From Carallia brachiata (taxonomy: Eukaryota; Streptophyta; Magnoliopsida; Malpighiales; Rhizophoraceae), in the NCBI GenBank assembly GCA_021464245.1, contig JADCRB010000120.1:259395-323394 (forward strand): DNA of 64,000 nucleotides. Reading direction: 5' to 3'. Position numbers and translations under genes: made by a program. Positions 33,577 to 46,418 of the stretch are shown piece by piece. Numbering within the stretch: the stretch's first letter is position 1; each line of letters opens with the position of its first letter. The notes beneath the pieces were generated by a model. That model was not told the DNA's origin. It ran no database searches and was given only the letters and a program-made list of their open reading frames with translations.

Positions 33577-36500
33577 CTAACCGCCGCTCTGCACGGAGTT
33601 TGTTTCTTGTGAGTCTTGAACAACACAAGCTGCAAGGTCCTCCATTGAGGTTGAAGAAGATAGCCGGTCATCAGTTTCTTTTGTATGGTTACACCCATCA
33701 AATTCTGGACAAAGTCGTTCATCCTCTAAACCTATCTCAGATGATTTCCCAGATCCACACGTAGATGTTCCAGAACTCAAGTTGTCTTCATTGTGTTCCT
33801 TCGGCTGCCTACAGTTCTGCTTCCAGGATGTCTCCGGGCATGTAAAGTCCTTACAGAAATATGAAGTTGTGGGAGACTCAGTTGCCAACCCAGTAGTGTG
33901 CCAACAATCTTCTGGGTCTGAGGATGAATTGGAAACTTGCTCACCATTTCCTTCAGCTTCCTGCTAACAAGCGAACAATAAAAACCAATTACTTCACATA
34001 ATTCCCAAAATCTGGAAACTCGGGCCATTGTCATGCTGTATATGATTCACTTTAAGAAAAAGGAAAGGAGTGGAGTATGCTTCAATAGTCACAACAATCA
34101 ATGATTAATGGCACCAACTGCTTGCTACCGCTAAGGACAAAAAATTGCTACCTCTATTGGCGACAAAATCTCTTCCCACGACATGCTGCCGTCCGCCACC
34201 TAGCACTATTTCCTTGGTCAAACCACTCTTTTGAATTCATCCCTGGTTCATTAATCCGTTCCTGTACAACACTCAGATCCTGACAGGCATTTGGTACACT
34301 GCATCTCTCCCCCAGAAACTCTCTTCCAGTTTCTCGCCCGCTTGTACCAAGAAATTGGGGCGAGTGATATAAGTCGGCAGAGTCTAGCGGAGAAGCCTTT
34401 TGAGGCTGATCCTCAAAAAGGTCATAAATTAACTTTTGTATATGTGCCCTTTTCAAAGAAGCCTCTTCAGGTAGAAACCAATTTCTATTAAGCTGATCAA
34501 GAATTAAAACATTTGTTAGCTTGCACAAAGCGGAAATTGGAAAACTATTCATGAAGCATGCATTGCAACAATAGTGTATTGTCCAATATATGCACAATCC
34601 AATAACACAGGACGCATTAGTGCTGATACATACCACGTGGGTGTCTATCTTCAAAGACAAGTCTTACTCTACTAACAAATTTTACAATTACAAATTATAA
34701 AGATTTGTAGAAGTATAGACCCAATAACTTAGATGAATCAAAAGAAGCAACACTAAACAGACTTTTGGACACCAAATCTTATCTAAAATCTTAAAACTTA
34801 AATTATAAATTTTCTTGCCGCACTTATATGTTGTTTTACTTTTTTCTCCCTTTTCAATATGAGACTTTATATATCTTATACTTCAATATGTCTCCTCACG
34901 CAAAAACCCAACTCACTTGGATTTGACCTATCTCATTTGGGTTGGACCCAACTCACTTGGGCTGGAAACATGAACAAACGATTGAAAGCCCAACTCACTT
35001 GGGTTGAGCTCAGCTCACCTAAATGACTCTAGTTCACCATTAAATTTGAGGGGCAGCGAGATTCGAGCTCTAATACCATGTAAAGATTTGCAGAAGTGTA
35101 AACCCAATAATTTAGATGGATCACAAGAGGAAAGAAGCAAACAACACTACATGGCCTTTTAGACACTACATCTTACCTGAAACCTTAAAACTTAAGTTAT
35201 GGGTCTTCTAACTATACTTATATGTTGTTTTACTTCTTCCTTCCCTTCCAATATGGGACTTTATATATCTTATACTTCAACACAAATGTTGAATGCGAGT
35301 TCTTAAGCACAAGCTAGAACCATCAAGTCTTACTCTACTAACAAAATTCTACATGTACAACTGTCGAATGCGAGTTCTTAAGCACAAGTTCCATTTGATG
35401 CTAGAACCATCCTAAGGCTTATATTTCATAATTTTCAATCAGAAAAACACACGAAACTTTTAATTCTGCTAAAAGAAGAGACATTTTACTCAAATCCACT
35501 TATAGAGGTAATGGCAATGAAGAGCCAGGATTAACCACGAACAGACCAGTGGAATTCCTCCAATTGTCTATTAAATATGTTCAACTGAGATGAATACGGT
35601 TAAAATTTTGTACTTGTCACACAAAGATGCCAAGTGTGGAAGAGCTAAGCTAACAGGAGGAGCCCAAATTAATCTACGATCTAAAAACTATCAAAGCTAC
35701 GAAAAGGGGAAAAAAAACTGCACCCTGGACATTCAGAATCAAAGCTGCTTTAAAGAAAATAAAATGACTTACAAAGTTTGAGGACTTCGTTATCTTGAAA
35801 GGGCTGAAGTCAAGAGGAGCTTCCTCCAGAAAAAGTTCAACATAGTGAAGCAAGAAAAGTCCACAGTCGAATGAATTTTCCTGCTGTGGCAACTGAAACA
35901 AAATGGGTAAGAAAAGTTTAAATCAATTAGCATTTGACCAATTTTACAAGGGACAGGCAACATCTTTTGTGAAATGTAAATCAATAAAAAGTCATAAAGA
36001 AGTTTGGCCACGATGAAAAAATCATTGGTTTCAGGTTCAGTTGCGCCATTAATGCACAAAAGATCAACTAAGAACAGAAACTTTGCACATGGAATGTAAG
36101 AAACACCTATCATAGGAGCTTGTTTACATCAAACACATGATTCTATCAATTAATTTGTTCATGTCTATAGCAGTGGAGTCCTGACTCAAAAAAATTGCCT
36201 TCATTGTGCTATTTTCAGCAATAAAAGCCACCAAGAGGGAGGCTGAAAATTATCATTGGCGAGCCCCAAAGTATTTAATCCTACATCTGACCCCAAGCAT
36301 ATGCCTTTATCCCTCAGTCCAAAGGTGTGTTTATCATCTTGTTCTGTTGTTTGTACTCCTTCTACCATGCCCACCTGTCCTAGATTGATTTTGGCTACCA
36401 AGTTTAGTTTAAATTGGATTCTACGGCCACATTGCATTTACTATTGACATCAGAAATTTTTACTTCATTAATCCTCGTGGCTGCTACTCGACACAATTGC

Positions 36501-39500
36501 ATACCCTCAAAATGCAGATCTGCTATCCCTCTATTCTATTGCTGAAAAACACATCTTCCAATCGGGTGCCATAAAAAAAAATCTATCATCCTAGATAGAT
36601 TCAGACCATAAAAATCAAATTTAAAAGGATCTCGTTTGTTCTTCCCGCATCACACTCCTATGAAGTTCAGATTAGATCATGTGCTTCATAATGTTAAACT
36701 GATTACCATCTGTAGACAAAGAGGAAGAGTGGACAATAAGGCCCAAAAAATTAATGCCAGAACAATGGGGGAGAGGAAATCATAACCAATTTAGCTGTTG
36801 TACCTCCAGCGGGACAAATTGTAAATTGAAGAACTTTGAAGACACATCCTCTACAGTCTCGCTATGCCTTTCCTTCCATTCTTCGCAGAGATAACTATAA
36901 TTCCATAACATATAAAAGAAAAGCGTAAGACTTGAAAGCAATAACACCATAAAGCATATGGAACAATATATTCAGACAAGAGTGGACGTGTGGATTCCAA
37001 GAAGTTGACAAATTTGATATCGAGATGACAATTCTTCCCACCATAGCTAGAATTACTTGGGGATTATTTCGTTGAGGCACAATGGCATTCAATCTCAAAC
37101 TACAAACAGGAAGTTGAGAAGTAAAACTATATAGGCACTGAGGCAGTATCACACCTAAAACCTGCTAAGGATTTTGCAGCTAGCACAGAACCTCAAGAAT
37201 TATAGCAGGGATTCAACATTCATCATCTGGAAAAGGGCAATCACTCCAACCTAGTTAATAGTTTGAGAGTCTTATTGATATTTTCCGCCTACAGTGCATA
37301 TCTTCTGTTTTTATATTATGCTGTGTTTCCTCAAAAGTGCCTTTCGATTATTTGTGCCTTGACACAAGTCACAAGCAAAAAATTTCCATACATTTGAAAA
37401 GGTTCATATGAATTAGAAGAAAAAAAGCTAAATCAGATGGCCAGGATGTTTTCAACCGATTTAGATTGACAATAAGTTACTAGACAGTGACTAACAGTTT
37501 ACCTTTGTACAAGTTTCTTGAGGCCCCTGTGACTTCCCCTGATAGAATCCATGTGCAAGATGCACAGTACTTTATGTGACTCTTCACTTTCGTCATCTGC
37601 ATCATGGTAATCAAAATGCTAAATCCCATCACAAGTTCATAATGGAATATTTGTCAAATTTAGGTCCTTGCCTCTGAAATGAGCCACTTCACCCGGATGA
37701 CAAATAACAATCAAACTCCAGTGAAGACTGCCACCAAGATAATTCATATCAGGAAGCAGTAACAAGAGACTTTTCCGCAAGCTCCAGGGAAGATAACATG
37801 TATACAAACCTCCTCACCTGTAATTTACAGGAATAAAAATGTAATCCTTTTCAAAAAGATTCACTTTCTTTGTCCATTTGTGAACACGTTGAAATGCAGC
37901 CCTGCCTTCATAAGCACTTGATGGGTCCTTGTCAAGATCAGCAAGCTTCCGAAAGAAAAAGCTATTGAAAAAATGGAACCGATTCTGGTACTCTGGTTGA
38001 ATTTTGTTCTTTAAATATCTGCCAATGGGACAGAGTAGTACAACGTAGAAGTACAACTCAGATATTGTACATGTTAAAGCCTAAAACAAAATGGCATGTA
38101 TCAATAAGAACCTGAAGGAAAATGAACTGAATCCAGAATAAGAAGAATTCTTAATCATGCTTCAAACAGGAAAGAAAATTGAAAGGAAGGGGAAAAGAAA
38201 GGAAAAAAAAAAAAAAAGTCCACCTGTATTTTGTACAGAAATGTAATTCAAAGACTAAAATCAACCAAAGCCTTCCAAAAATCAAAAGCAACAATGTCCA
38301 CAATCTTTACTATACATAACTTGGCACCAGGCTCCAGGAACATATACAATGCTAATCAGTGTTAAGCATTATGTGCATCACTCTGCTCAACATACCAACC
38401 ACAATTTAACCCAAAATTCTTTTTCCAACCACTCCTGTTTCAGAAATATCCCAACTAGCTGCCGGCTTAATTATGCTGCCTACTGCAAAACAGTCATAGA
38501 GTTGAAGATTTCTACAATCACCGGAATGGCAACCAAATATATAAGTGAGAAATCAGACAAAAAACAATTTCACAGGACCTAGAAGAAATGGATTTATAAC
38601 ACCATAATATCTAGATTTTCCAGGCAACAACACCAATCAAAACAGCAAGGGTCGTAGAGCGTATTGTAGGAATCACAGAAAAAAGGCTTGATTTTAGCCT
38701 GTCTTTGAAGAGCATAGCAAGAACAACACAGTAACTACTGGTGAGAAATTTCAACACCAGGGTGTTGGCTGAACAATGAGAATCAGAAAGCAAATAACTT
38801 AGACAAGATGGTAGGGCAACAGTCCCGCCTTTTTCTTACTGATCTACTGTTTCCAATTTTTAGAACTCCTTTGAGCCTAGGTATCAAATTTTAATAGTAA
38901 TTATTCTTTTAAGCCAATCTATAAAGTGGTCAAATTTGAGTGGATGTAGACAACAAATTAATCCAAGTGCTGTTAAAATATATGCTTACAGACCAGATTT
39001 TGGCATACCCAGCGAAGCAAATAATCTACATGAAACAAGTAACAAGTTCTAGCAGAGTGAAACAAAGCCATGAAATACCTTGATTCAAACTTACTTTATA
39101 TAAAAGTCAATGATGGTGTCATTGATAAATGTCTTCGGCTGAAGAAGCTCCACATCTCTCTTACTAATTGAAACAGCATCAGGATCTCCTCTTGGATAAA
39201 TAATTTCTCCAAAATTCTCACTAAGACTGAAACAAAAAATCTATATAAATGAAATCTTCAAGAGACAAGAAGAGTGATACTTTTGAGGATTCAAATAAAG
39301 AGGAAAAATGATGGCAGCAAGAATAAGAGTCTTGACACATAAACCATATCTGTTCACTGAGTAAAATCATTTCAAGCCCACCCACATTTTTTATAAGCAC
39401 ACACTTATTGAAAGGACACCAAGGGATGCAACCTAAGTAGAAAAGGACATAATTTACAAGAAAGAGAATGAACAGAATCCACCATACTTCTTTTTGGGAT

Positions 39501-42500
39501 AAGCAAACCACATTCTCTGCGCACTCAGAATATTAACCACCAAGCCAAAAATTTGGAGCTTTATGCCAAGTTTCCATGAGAAAAGGAGAGACATTTCCTT
39601 CTCCCTCATGAAAGGATCTCAATATTGCCTACTTAAGATGAATCAAAATGAAGCATCCATTTGGCAGATGAATAATAGCAATATTGATGTGTAAACAGAC
39701 ATTATACTTTACAAAGCACACAAAGCCAAAAATGTTTATGCATGTGGATGCATGCTACTTTTGGGAGAACACACACACACACAAGCACATGGAAATTCCC
39801 ACTGAAATATGCAGAAATTCACACACGTCACATACCCATATGAACACCAGGCTCACATTTCGAGGTAAAGGACTTACAAAGGAAGGGATGATTTCGAGAT
39901 GACCAAGTCATGCCCAAGAAAAGCATTTTCATTGCATCCCTTGTAAGTACTGCAGCAGGGGAGACAAAAACAAATAAAAAAAGAGGATTAGCAAATGGAT
40001 CACATCAAGAAAAATACTATCAAAGTAAATTAAACAAATGCTAGCAGAACAATGTGAAACCAGAGTTGACCACACCTACTATCAGTCTAGTGAAAGAATG
40101 AACATGGAGGACACCAAAAGCCACCCGATGACAAGATCTAGAAATTAAAGATTCCCTTGCATGACAACAAAAAATGAAACCCTTAAATGTTTAATAGTTG
40201 CTTAACCAGCTGGCAACCCCCAGAGAAATTATGCATAAATATCACCCCAGATAAAATATCTATACTTTCCGATCAAACACTCACTCAAAAGAGAGATTCC
40301 AGATATCCCTGTATCTGATGTCCAGTGATTTTATTGCTTCTTGTCCTTCGTACCAACGAGGATCATAAACCGAAAATTTCAACTTGTTGAACACTGCAGG
40401 AGCATTGATGACATATGTTCTCTAGTGAGGAATAACTATGCTTCCAAATTCTTGCAAAGCATCTCTAATCAAACAAAACCAAATTTATCAAAGGAAAAAA
40501 AAAAAAAAAAAACAAGATAAAGTAAGAAAGGGGTATGTCAAAAACAGATTTCCTCTCAAGTGCCATATAAGTTCTTCCATCGTACGGATTATTCAAATAC
40601 ACTTTCCCTAGAGTTGCTCAGAAACAGAAACTTTAATAAAAGAACAGTGTGCCATATAAACAGAATAACATATGTGGAGACAAGCATTTCAATCATCATC
40701 GTATCTTTCATGAGAACCAGATACATGGCTTATTCACAACAGGGTTTCACATTAGAATATTACAAGCATTGGTATTAGTGATTTGCTTTGCATCGAAGCT
40801 ACAAACAAGGTGGATCTCCTCCACAGGGCAATCTGGCTTACCAAAATTTATCTGTGAAAACATTTTTACGCTAAATATTTCTTTGATGGGGGTACAAACC
40901 CAGCAAGGAATTGAAAAAAGCATTTCAAAAAAAACTGGCCGCAGGGTATTGGAAGCTTTGACACAAGGAGCAATCTGAGGGAGGCCAGTAGTGATAATCA
41001 ACAACTTCGAATGCATTTCCTAACACTGGGAAGCAGCGACTCCCTTTAAGAAATAATTCAAAAGCACAGTGCACATATTGCTCCTTCCTACAGAGATTAA
41101 CCCATCAAAATGAACCACAAAAATAGAACCAACAGTAACCATATAGAATCCACAAACCTGAAATTTTGTTTGCACTTTCAACTCCTTTAGAAACCTCCGA
41201 TTTAAAATGAATGTTAACAATAGCAGTCTCAACCTACATGCAGTGATGCAAGATATTAAGTATCTAAACTATCAAATATGTGACGGCAAGATGAAAAGAT
41301 AGGGTAACTTACCACCCCACACCATTCTAACTCAATATTAACTATATCACGAACAGGCCACACAGCATTAAATGTCTCCTTATCCCCATTTACAGTTGAA
41401 CCCTCAACTTCGATGCAACTGCGTGAGAAGATTAAGCGAGACTGCGTGCAATACAAGTCTCCAAACAAGATAAAATCTGGGAACACAATGACTGCCTTGT
41501 TCACAAAGTCCTGCAAATTTAAAAATTAAAAAAAATTTGCAGATGTCCATAATTATGACATCTATCAAAAACTAAAGCTGACCAGTTTTCAAGATAATGA
41601 AAAAAGAGAATTCTTCTAATTAGAGCATTTAAAGACATGAATGCTCCAGAGAGTATATAAAACTATCAAGTTGACATCTATCCAATACAACTCATTGCAA
41701 AATTTCAATGCAACAAAGATGCAGTTCATTAAGAGCAGAGTTAGCTATGTGTTAGTCAGATTGAATATCAAACATTCAATTAAACAGAAAGACAATGGAT
41801 GGATGCATTTTTTCACATAAAACGTAAATCATCCATAAAACCTTTTGATGTTCTACCTTGCCAGATTGAACAAAATAATAAAAATAATAAAGATTTCTAA
41901 GCATTAATATATTGCAACCACTTACGATTTCATGTCCAACAGAGCCACGCTCTGCAACATGTTCTTCTGATGAAACTGCAAAAAGCAAAGGAAAGATACA
42001 GTGTTAAGTAACATGACAAGAATCCCTTACCACTCTTTCACAATACTCTAAATTATACCCTACTAACTCCCTCCCTTGCATGCCAAGCTACAGATCAACA
42101 GGCTGAAATTAGAGAAATGTGCGGTAAAGGAATTTATCATATGGTAAGGAAGAACCTTCTTTTTCTGCAACAGCAATGGCAGAAGTGGATAAATTTGTTT
42201 CGATCTGATCATCGTCATCTGATATCACACCAATTTGCTCATTCTGCAACAGATGTTAAATAGAAACTTTCACTGTACATTATTCACATATGTCTTCCAC
42301 AAAAAGTATATAAAAAACAAGCAAGTTTTACAAAAGCTGTTGGAATGCTTCCTAAGGTCGAGCTACAAGCCGAATATACCAATTTGCTCATTCTGCAACA
42401 AATGTTAAATGGATAACTTTCACTGTATATAATTCACATCTGTCTTCCTCAAATAGTACATAAAAAAAGCAAGTTTTACAAAAGCTGCTGGAATGCTTCC

Positions 42501-45500
42501 TAAGGTCAAGCTACAAGCTGAATATACTAGTTATCATACTCTCAAAGAAAGGGTTTTTTTAACCATCCATAGAAAAAGAATACAATATTAAAAAAGTACC
42601 AAGCCAATTAGGACAGGTATAACATACCTCATAAATGGAAGAACTTGACAGCAAAAAGGTGTCCACTCCAGAAATTTCATTCTTAACAGCATTTTCTTCC
42701 TGAGGAATGCACATGGGACATGTTACGCAATATTTATGACAATCTCCTACACCATTAATGTCAATATCTACTGGCAGGTTGTAAATTACCCTGGATGGCA
42801 TGTTGGTGCCTTCTGCAATTACAAAGGAAAATACAACAAAGAAAAATAGAAATCTTAAAACAAATTAAGAAAAAATATAAGAAAATTTGAGAAGTAGAGT
42901 CCCTTACCATCACTGCAAACATCGATTGGTTCATCATCAACATCAACAGGATGATTCCTGCTTCCCTTTTCTAGGGTCCCTGTAGAAACTGAAACTTCAT
43001 GGGAAAATTAATGGGCGTGCATCTCTAGAAAGACAAAGCATCAATAAAAGAATGAAGCAACCATATTAAATCCGAGAGTACAAAAACTGCTACGGAGAAA
43101 TGCAGCAAATCAAGCACTAGCTAGTGTCCCTTACCTACACTGCCAACATCAATTGGATCATCATCAACATTGATAGGATCACTCTCACTTTCCTTTTCTA
43201 GAGTCCTGCTAGAAGCTGCAACTACATGGGAAAATAAATGGACGAGCAATCATGTGTCTCTAGAAAAAGCAAACCATTGATAACAAAGTGACGCAACAAT
43301 ACTGAATCTGAGAGTGAAGACTGAAAAAGTAAAATGGAAACTTCAACTACTATCCTAAAAGAGGAAGCTTCAGCTTGTGCTACTTTATGCCTAAAGTATA
43401 AATCTAAGTCATCTAATTTTGAGGCTTAGCCGCTGTAAGCTTCTTGACCTATCTCAGCTTCAACACTTTGTTTTCAAGACGGCATCTAAAACAGCAGAAC
43501 TTTAGGACACTCTTTGTTAATCAAAGTCCAGCACGAAATAAACATTTAAGATATTAACCAAGCCAACGTGACTTGAAAATTCAAGTTTTTTTTTTTTTTC
43601 TCTCATGTCAGGTAAGCCATCTCAGAGCATCGCTGGGGTCTATGGAAGGGTCAATATACGTAGCATTACCTATTTTCACAAAGAACTTGTTCCTGCGACT
43701 TGATCATGTTAATGTCTCACTCGAATAACAAATTAATTTCTAACAGATATAATCAGCCAAATCTAAAGTATACATGCATAAATCTCTTGGTAAAATAAAT
43801 TCATTACATTCTAGCAGAGGAAACAAACCAAAAGAAAGTACAAAAGTTGCATGGGGATCCATAAGCAGTTGCACAGTGTTTTCATTTTATCAGAACTAAA
43901 ATATCTAATGTGTCTCGAACTAAAATCTTTGAAATTGGGACATCCAACTTGGAAATTCCATATATAAATTCCTGGGATGCCTAGGTGCTTGTTGTTGAAG
44001 TGTAAGATATAAAAGTCTCATATTGGAAATAAAGGAAGAGGTAAAACAACATATAAGTGTAGATAGAAGACCCATAACCTAAACCTTAAGGTTAAGTAAG
44101 ATGCGGTGTCCAAAAGCCCATTTACTGTTATTTGCTTCTTCCCTCTTGTGATCCATCTAAGTTATTGAGCTTGCGCTTCTGCAAATCTTTACATGATATC
44201 AAAGCTCGAATCTCGCTGCCCCTCACATTTATTGGTGAATTAATTGTGAACTTCTAGAGCCCAAGAGAGCCTTGTTTGTTCACACTTCCAGCACAAGCGA
44301 GTTAGGCCCAACCCAATTGAGTTGAGCTTTCGCGCGAGGGGGTGTGCTGAAGTATAAGATATAAAAGCCCCATATTAGAAAGGAAGGAAGAGGTAAAACA
44401 ACATATAAGTGTGGCTAAAAGACCCATAACCTAAGATTTAAGGTTTTAGTTAAGATGTGGCATCCAAAAGTCCATTTAGTGTTACTTGCTTCTTCCCTCT
44501 TATGATCCATCTAAATTACTGGACCTACGCTTTTACAAATCTTTACACTTGTGTCATAAGAAATAGCTGTTTTTTTGTCCAAGATCCAGTGGACTTTCTA
44601 GTCAACCACTAAAAATAAAAGAAACTAAAATAGAGAAAAAGAAAAGATGCCCCTTTAGATTAAATTTCCACTGACCTTCTTCATCTACATTTTTTCCCCA
44701 ACAACAAAGGAACAATTCAAGATTCATTATACAAAAAAATTGTCTTATCCAAAATTCATATAACTGAACAAAATGCACACATCCACAAATACATGAGCAC
44801 TTGATTTATAGTAGAACTTTCATTCCACAGTTCAGCATATTTATATGAGGATAAACCTTTGCAGAACAGTAAGACCATTCCATTGTGTATAGATGGTGGT
44901 TATAAGTTCAATTTATAAAAACAATCTCTTTATAAGGGTAGGAGGAAGGTTACACCTAACCCTCTGCAGAACTTGCAATGTGGAAATTTTGTGCACAATA
45001 ATAACCCTCCTTGTAGGCATATACAAGGATACACACTTGTATTTAAAAAGTCTAGCATACTAAAACTTGTTCCTAAAAAAGTTTTTGGACATAACAAGAA
45101 CTTTTGTTAATCGAATTAAAATAAGTTATAGATATACGTATAGGATAAAACTTGCTTAATTTTGAGCAAATAAATTCATGTTTAGAGGGAAAAGCCAAAA
45201 CTATGGCAAAACCAATAGCCATCAATCCCTTTTGTTCCTTACATTCAGTCACTTGGGTCGTAAGGACTAAGGTATATAACAGAAGAAAAATGTAAATACA
45301 TTGTGTATTTTCTGTTCTCTTTTTCAGTCACTGGTCTTTTTTGGGTATGGTCGGGAGGTGTGAACATTAAAAACCACAATGAACAAATCGTACATTTTCT
45401 ATTCTCTTTTTATGTAAATGTTTTCCAAAACCCTAATGTAGTTAAATTTTGGGGAATTTACGTCCAAACCATACCCATTTTCCATAGTTTTTAAAAGAAC

Positions 45501-46418
45501 AAGAAGAAGACACATTAGTTTTAGAAGATACTACAGAACAGGAAAAAAAAACATCAAAAAAAAGGGAAAGGGAACCACCACATGGCCATACATATAGGCC
45601 ATATTTCATCCAAATACTATCTTTTATGTTTTTTTAATTAAAAACTAAATCCCAAACGTGTTTAGTGTTACCCTAAACATACTTAATATTACCTTAAATT
45701 ATGATTTTTTTAAAGAAAAATTCAAAAAAAAAAAAAAAAATGTTAAGGCAGTATGGATGCCTTTTGGTTGCATTGTATGGACATAGACTTCTTCTGAAAA
45801 GGAAAATCAGGAGATGAAATTAGAGCATTATCATCATTCCGGGTGATCAAATCTTTATCAATATAACAGAAAATCCAAAACGAAACACTTGGTAGGCAAT
45901 GTATTAAGATCTAATTTTAGTAAATTGGGCTCAAGTTCGTAAAGAAGCTCGTCCTTACACACAAACAAACAAAAGAAGAACAAGAAATAAAATAAAACTT
46001 AAAAAAAAAAAAAACTTATAAAATAATCTTCAAGTCACCCAAACAGCCCAGCTTATCACTAAATCGCTTCCCACGTTTGCCAGAATCCAAGCGATCGCAC
46101 ATCCATAAAATTCAAAAGTTCAAGATTCACCCCCATTTTCCCGCACTTTTCCTATCCGGAAAAATCCAACGTTCAAATTCCCGAGAATTGAAAAAGAAAA
46201 CGAAAAAACAAAAAAGAAATCGTTTAAGAGAACTTACAACACTCAAGAAACTTGTACTTGTCCACGGGAGAAAACTGGCGGAGCTTTCGCTTCCGACGAA
46301 TCTTCTTGCCCTTAGGGTTTCTAAACTTTTTAAGACGCTCCTCCGACGTCTTCTCCACATGCTCGTCTTCTTTGCTGAACTCGAATATGCTGAACCGCTC
46401 CGGTCGCCGCCGAGTCAT
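33577..46418 (-). CDS. ULP2: Ubiquitin-like-specific protease 2 (SUMO protease, ULP2 type)
   Basis: C48 cysteine protease that removes SUMO from nuclear proteins. Eighteen exons join in phase: 46418-46238, 43215-43135, 42988-42908, 42812-42628, 42243-42156, 41975-41926, 41510-41313, 41233-41158, 40393-40285, 39949-39878, 39226-39095, 38018-37818, 37727-37672, 37596-37503, 36894-36804, 35892-35773, 34492-34152, 33960-33577. The first gives the basic N-terminus MTRRRPERFSIFEFS. The catalytic domain is complete: TFINDTIIDFYIKYL, His487 in LHWSL, Asp520 in LHMDS, Cys575 in NSFDCGLFLLHY. Residues 1-605 read without a stop. Exon 34492-34152 is 341 bp where phase needs 342; its frame stops at TAG 34156-34154, while the frame one base away (SWEEILSPIE) runs into the acidic/Ser-rich last exon, so the tail appears frameshifted. 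One intron has a GC donor. Resembles Arabidopsis ULP2A/2B; which one is not decided. Confidence 0.9.
34696..35282 (-). mobile_element. TRIM family 2, copy 1, in a ULP2 intron
   Basis: Minus-strand order: LTR 35282-35079 (TGTTGAAGTATAAGAT...TTTACA, 204 bp), PBS TGGTATTAGAGCTCG (35078-35064), internal region with CCCAACTCACTTGGG-type repeats, LTR 34888-34696 (193 bp). Flanked by a perfect 5-bp duplication CAAAT (34691-34695 and 35283-35287). No coding capacity. It lies between ULP2 exons 35892-35773 and 34492-34152, in the gene's sense direction. The internal LTR-proximal junction has drifted (TATTGAAG start of the second LTR), so it is old. Confidence 0.92.
42229..42527. repeat. 149-bp tandem duplication across a ULP2 3' splice site
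   Basis: 42229-42377 and 42378-42527 are two diverged copies of the same segment. Each includes the branch/acceptor region GTTGCAG and the first 15 nt of exon 42243-42156 (AATGAGCAAATTGGT, coding sense). The upstream copy is a decoy acceptor followed by a truncated exon start. Confidence 0.88.
42908..43215 (-). repeat. Tandemly duplicated 81-bp exon of ULP2
   Basis: Exons 43215-43135 and 42988-42908 are both 81 bp, enter and leave in the same phase, and encode related acidic peptides (TLEKESESDPINVDDDPIDV and TLEKGSRNHPVDVDDEPIDV). The introns behind them also match ('ctctagaaa...aagca', 'gcaac.atatt.aatc.gagagt'), so the unit of about 230 bp was duplicated in tandem. The VDxDDxPIDV repeats resemble SUMO-interacting motifs flanked by acidic residues. 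Confidence 0.85.
43993..44547 (+). mobile_element. TRIM family 2, copy 2, in ULP2 intron 1
   Basis: LTR 43993-44193 (TGTTGAAGTGTAAGAT...TTTACA), PBS TGATATCAAAGCTCG (44194-44208), short internal region, purine tract GCGAGGGGGTG (44334-44344), LTR 44345-44547. Perfect 5-bp target duplication CTTGT (43988-43992 and 44548-44552). Same family as 34696-35282 but antisense to ULP2. No open reading frame. Confidence 0.93.

Noticed and set aside
39760..39840. ACACAC and CACAT repeats as a possible regulatory repeat or CRISPR-like array
   Set aside because: Short simple-sequence repeat in an intron of ULP2; no spacer-repeat structure. CRISPR arrays are not expected in plants.
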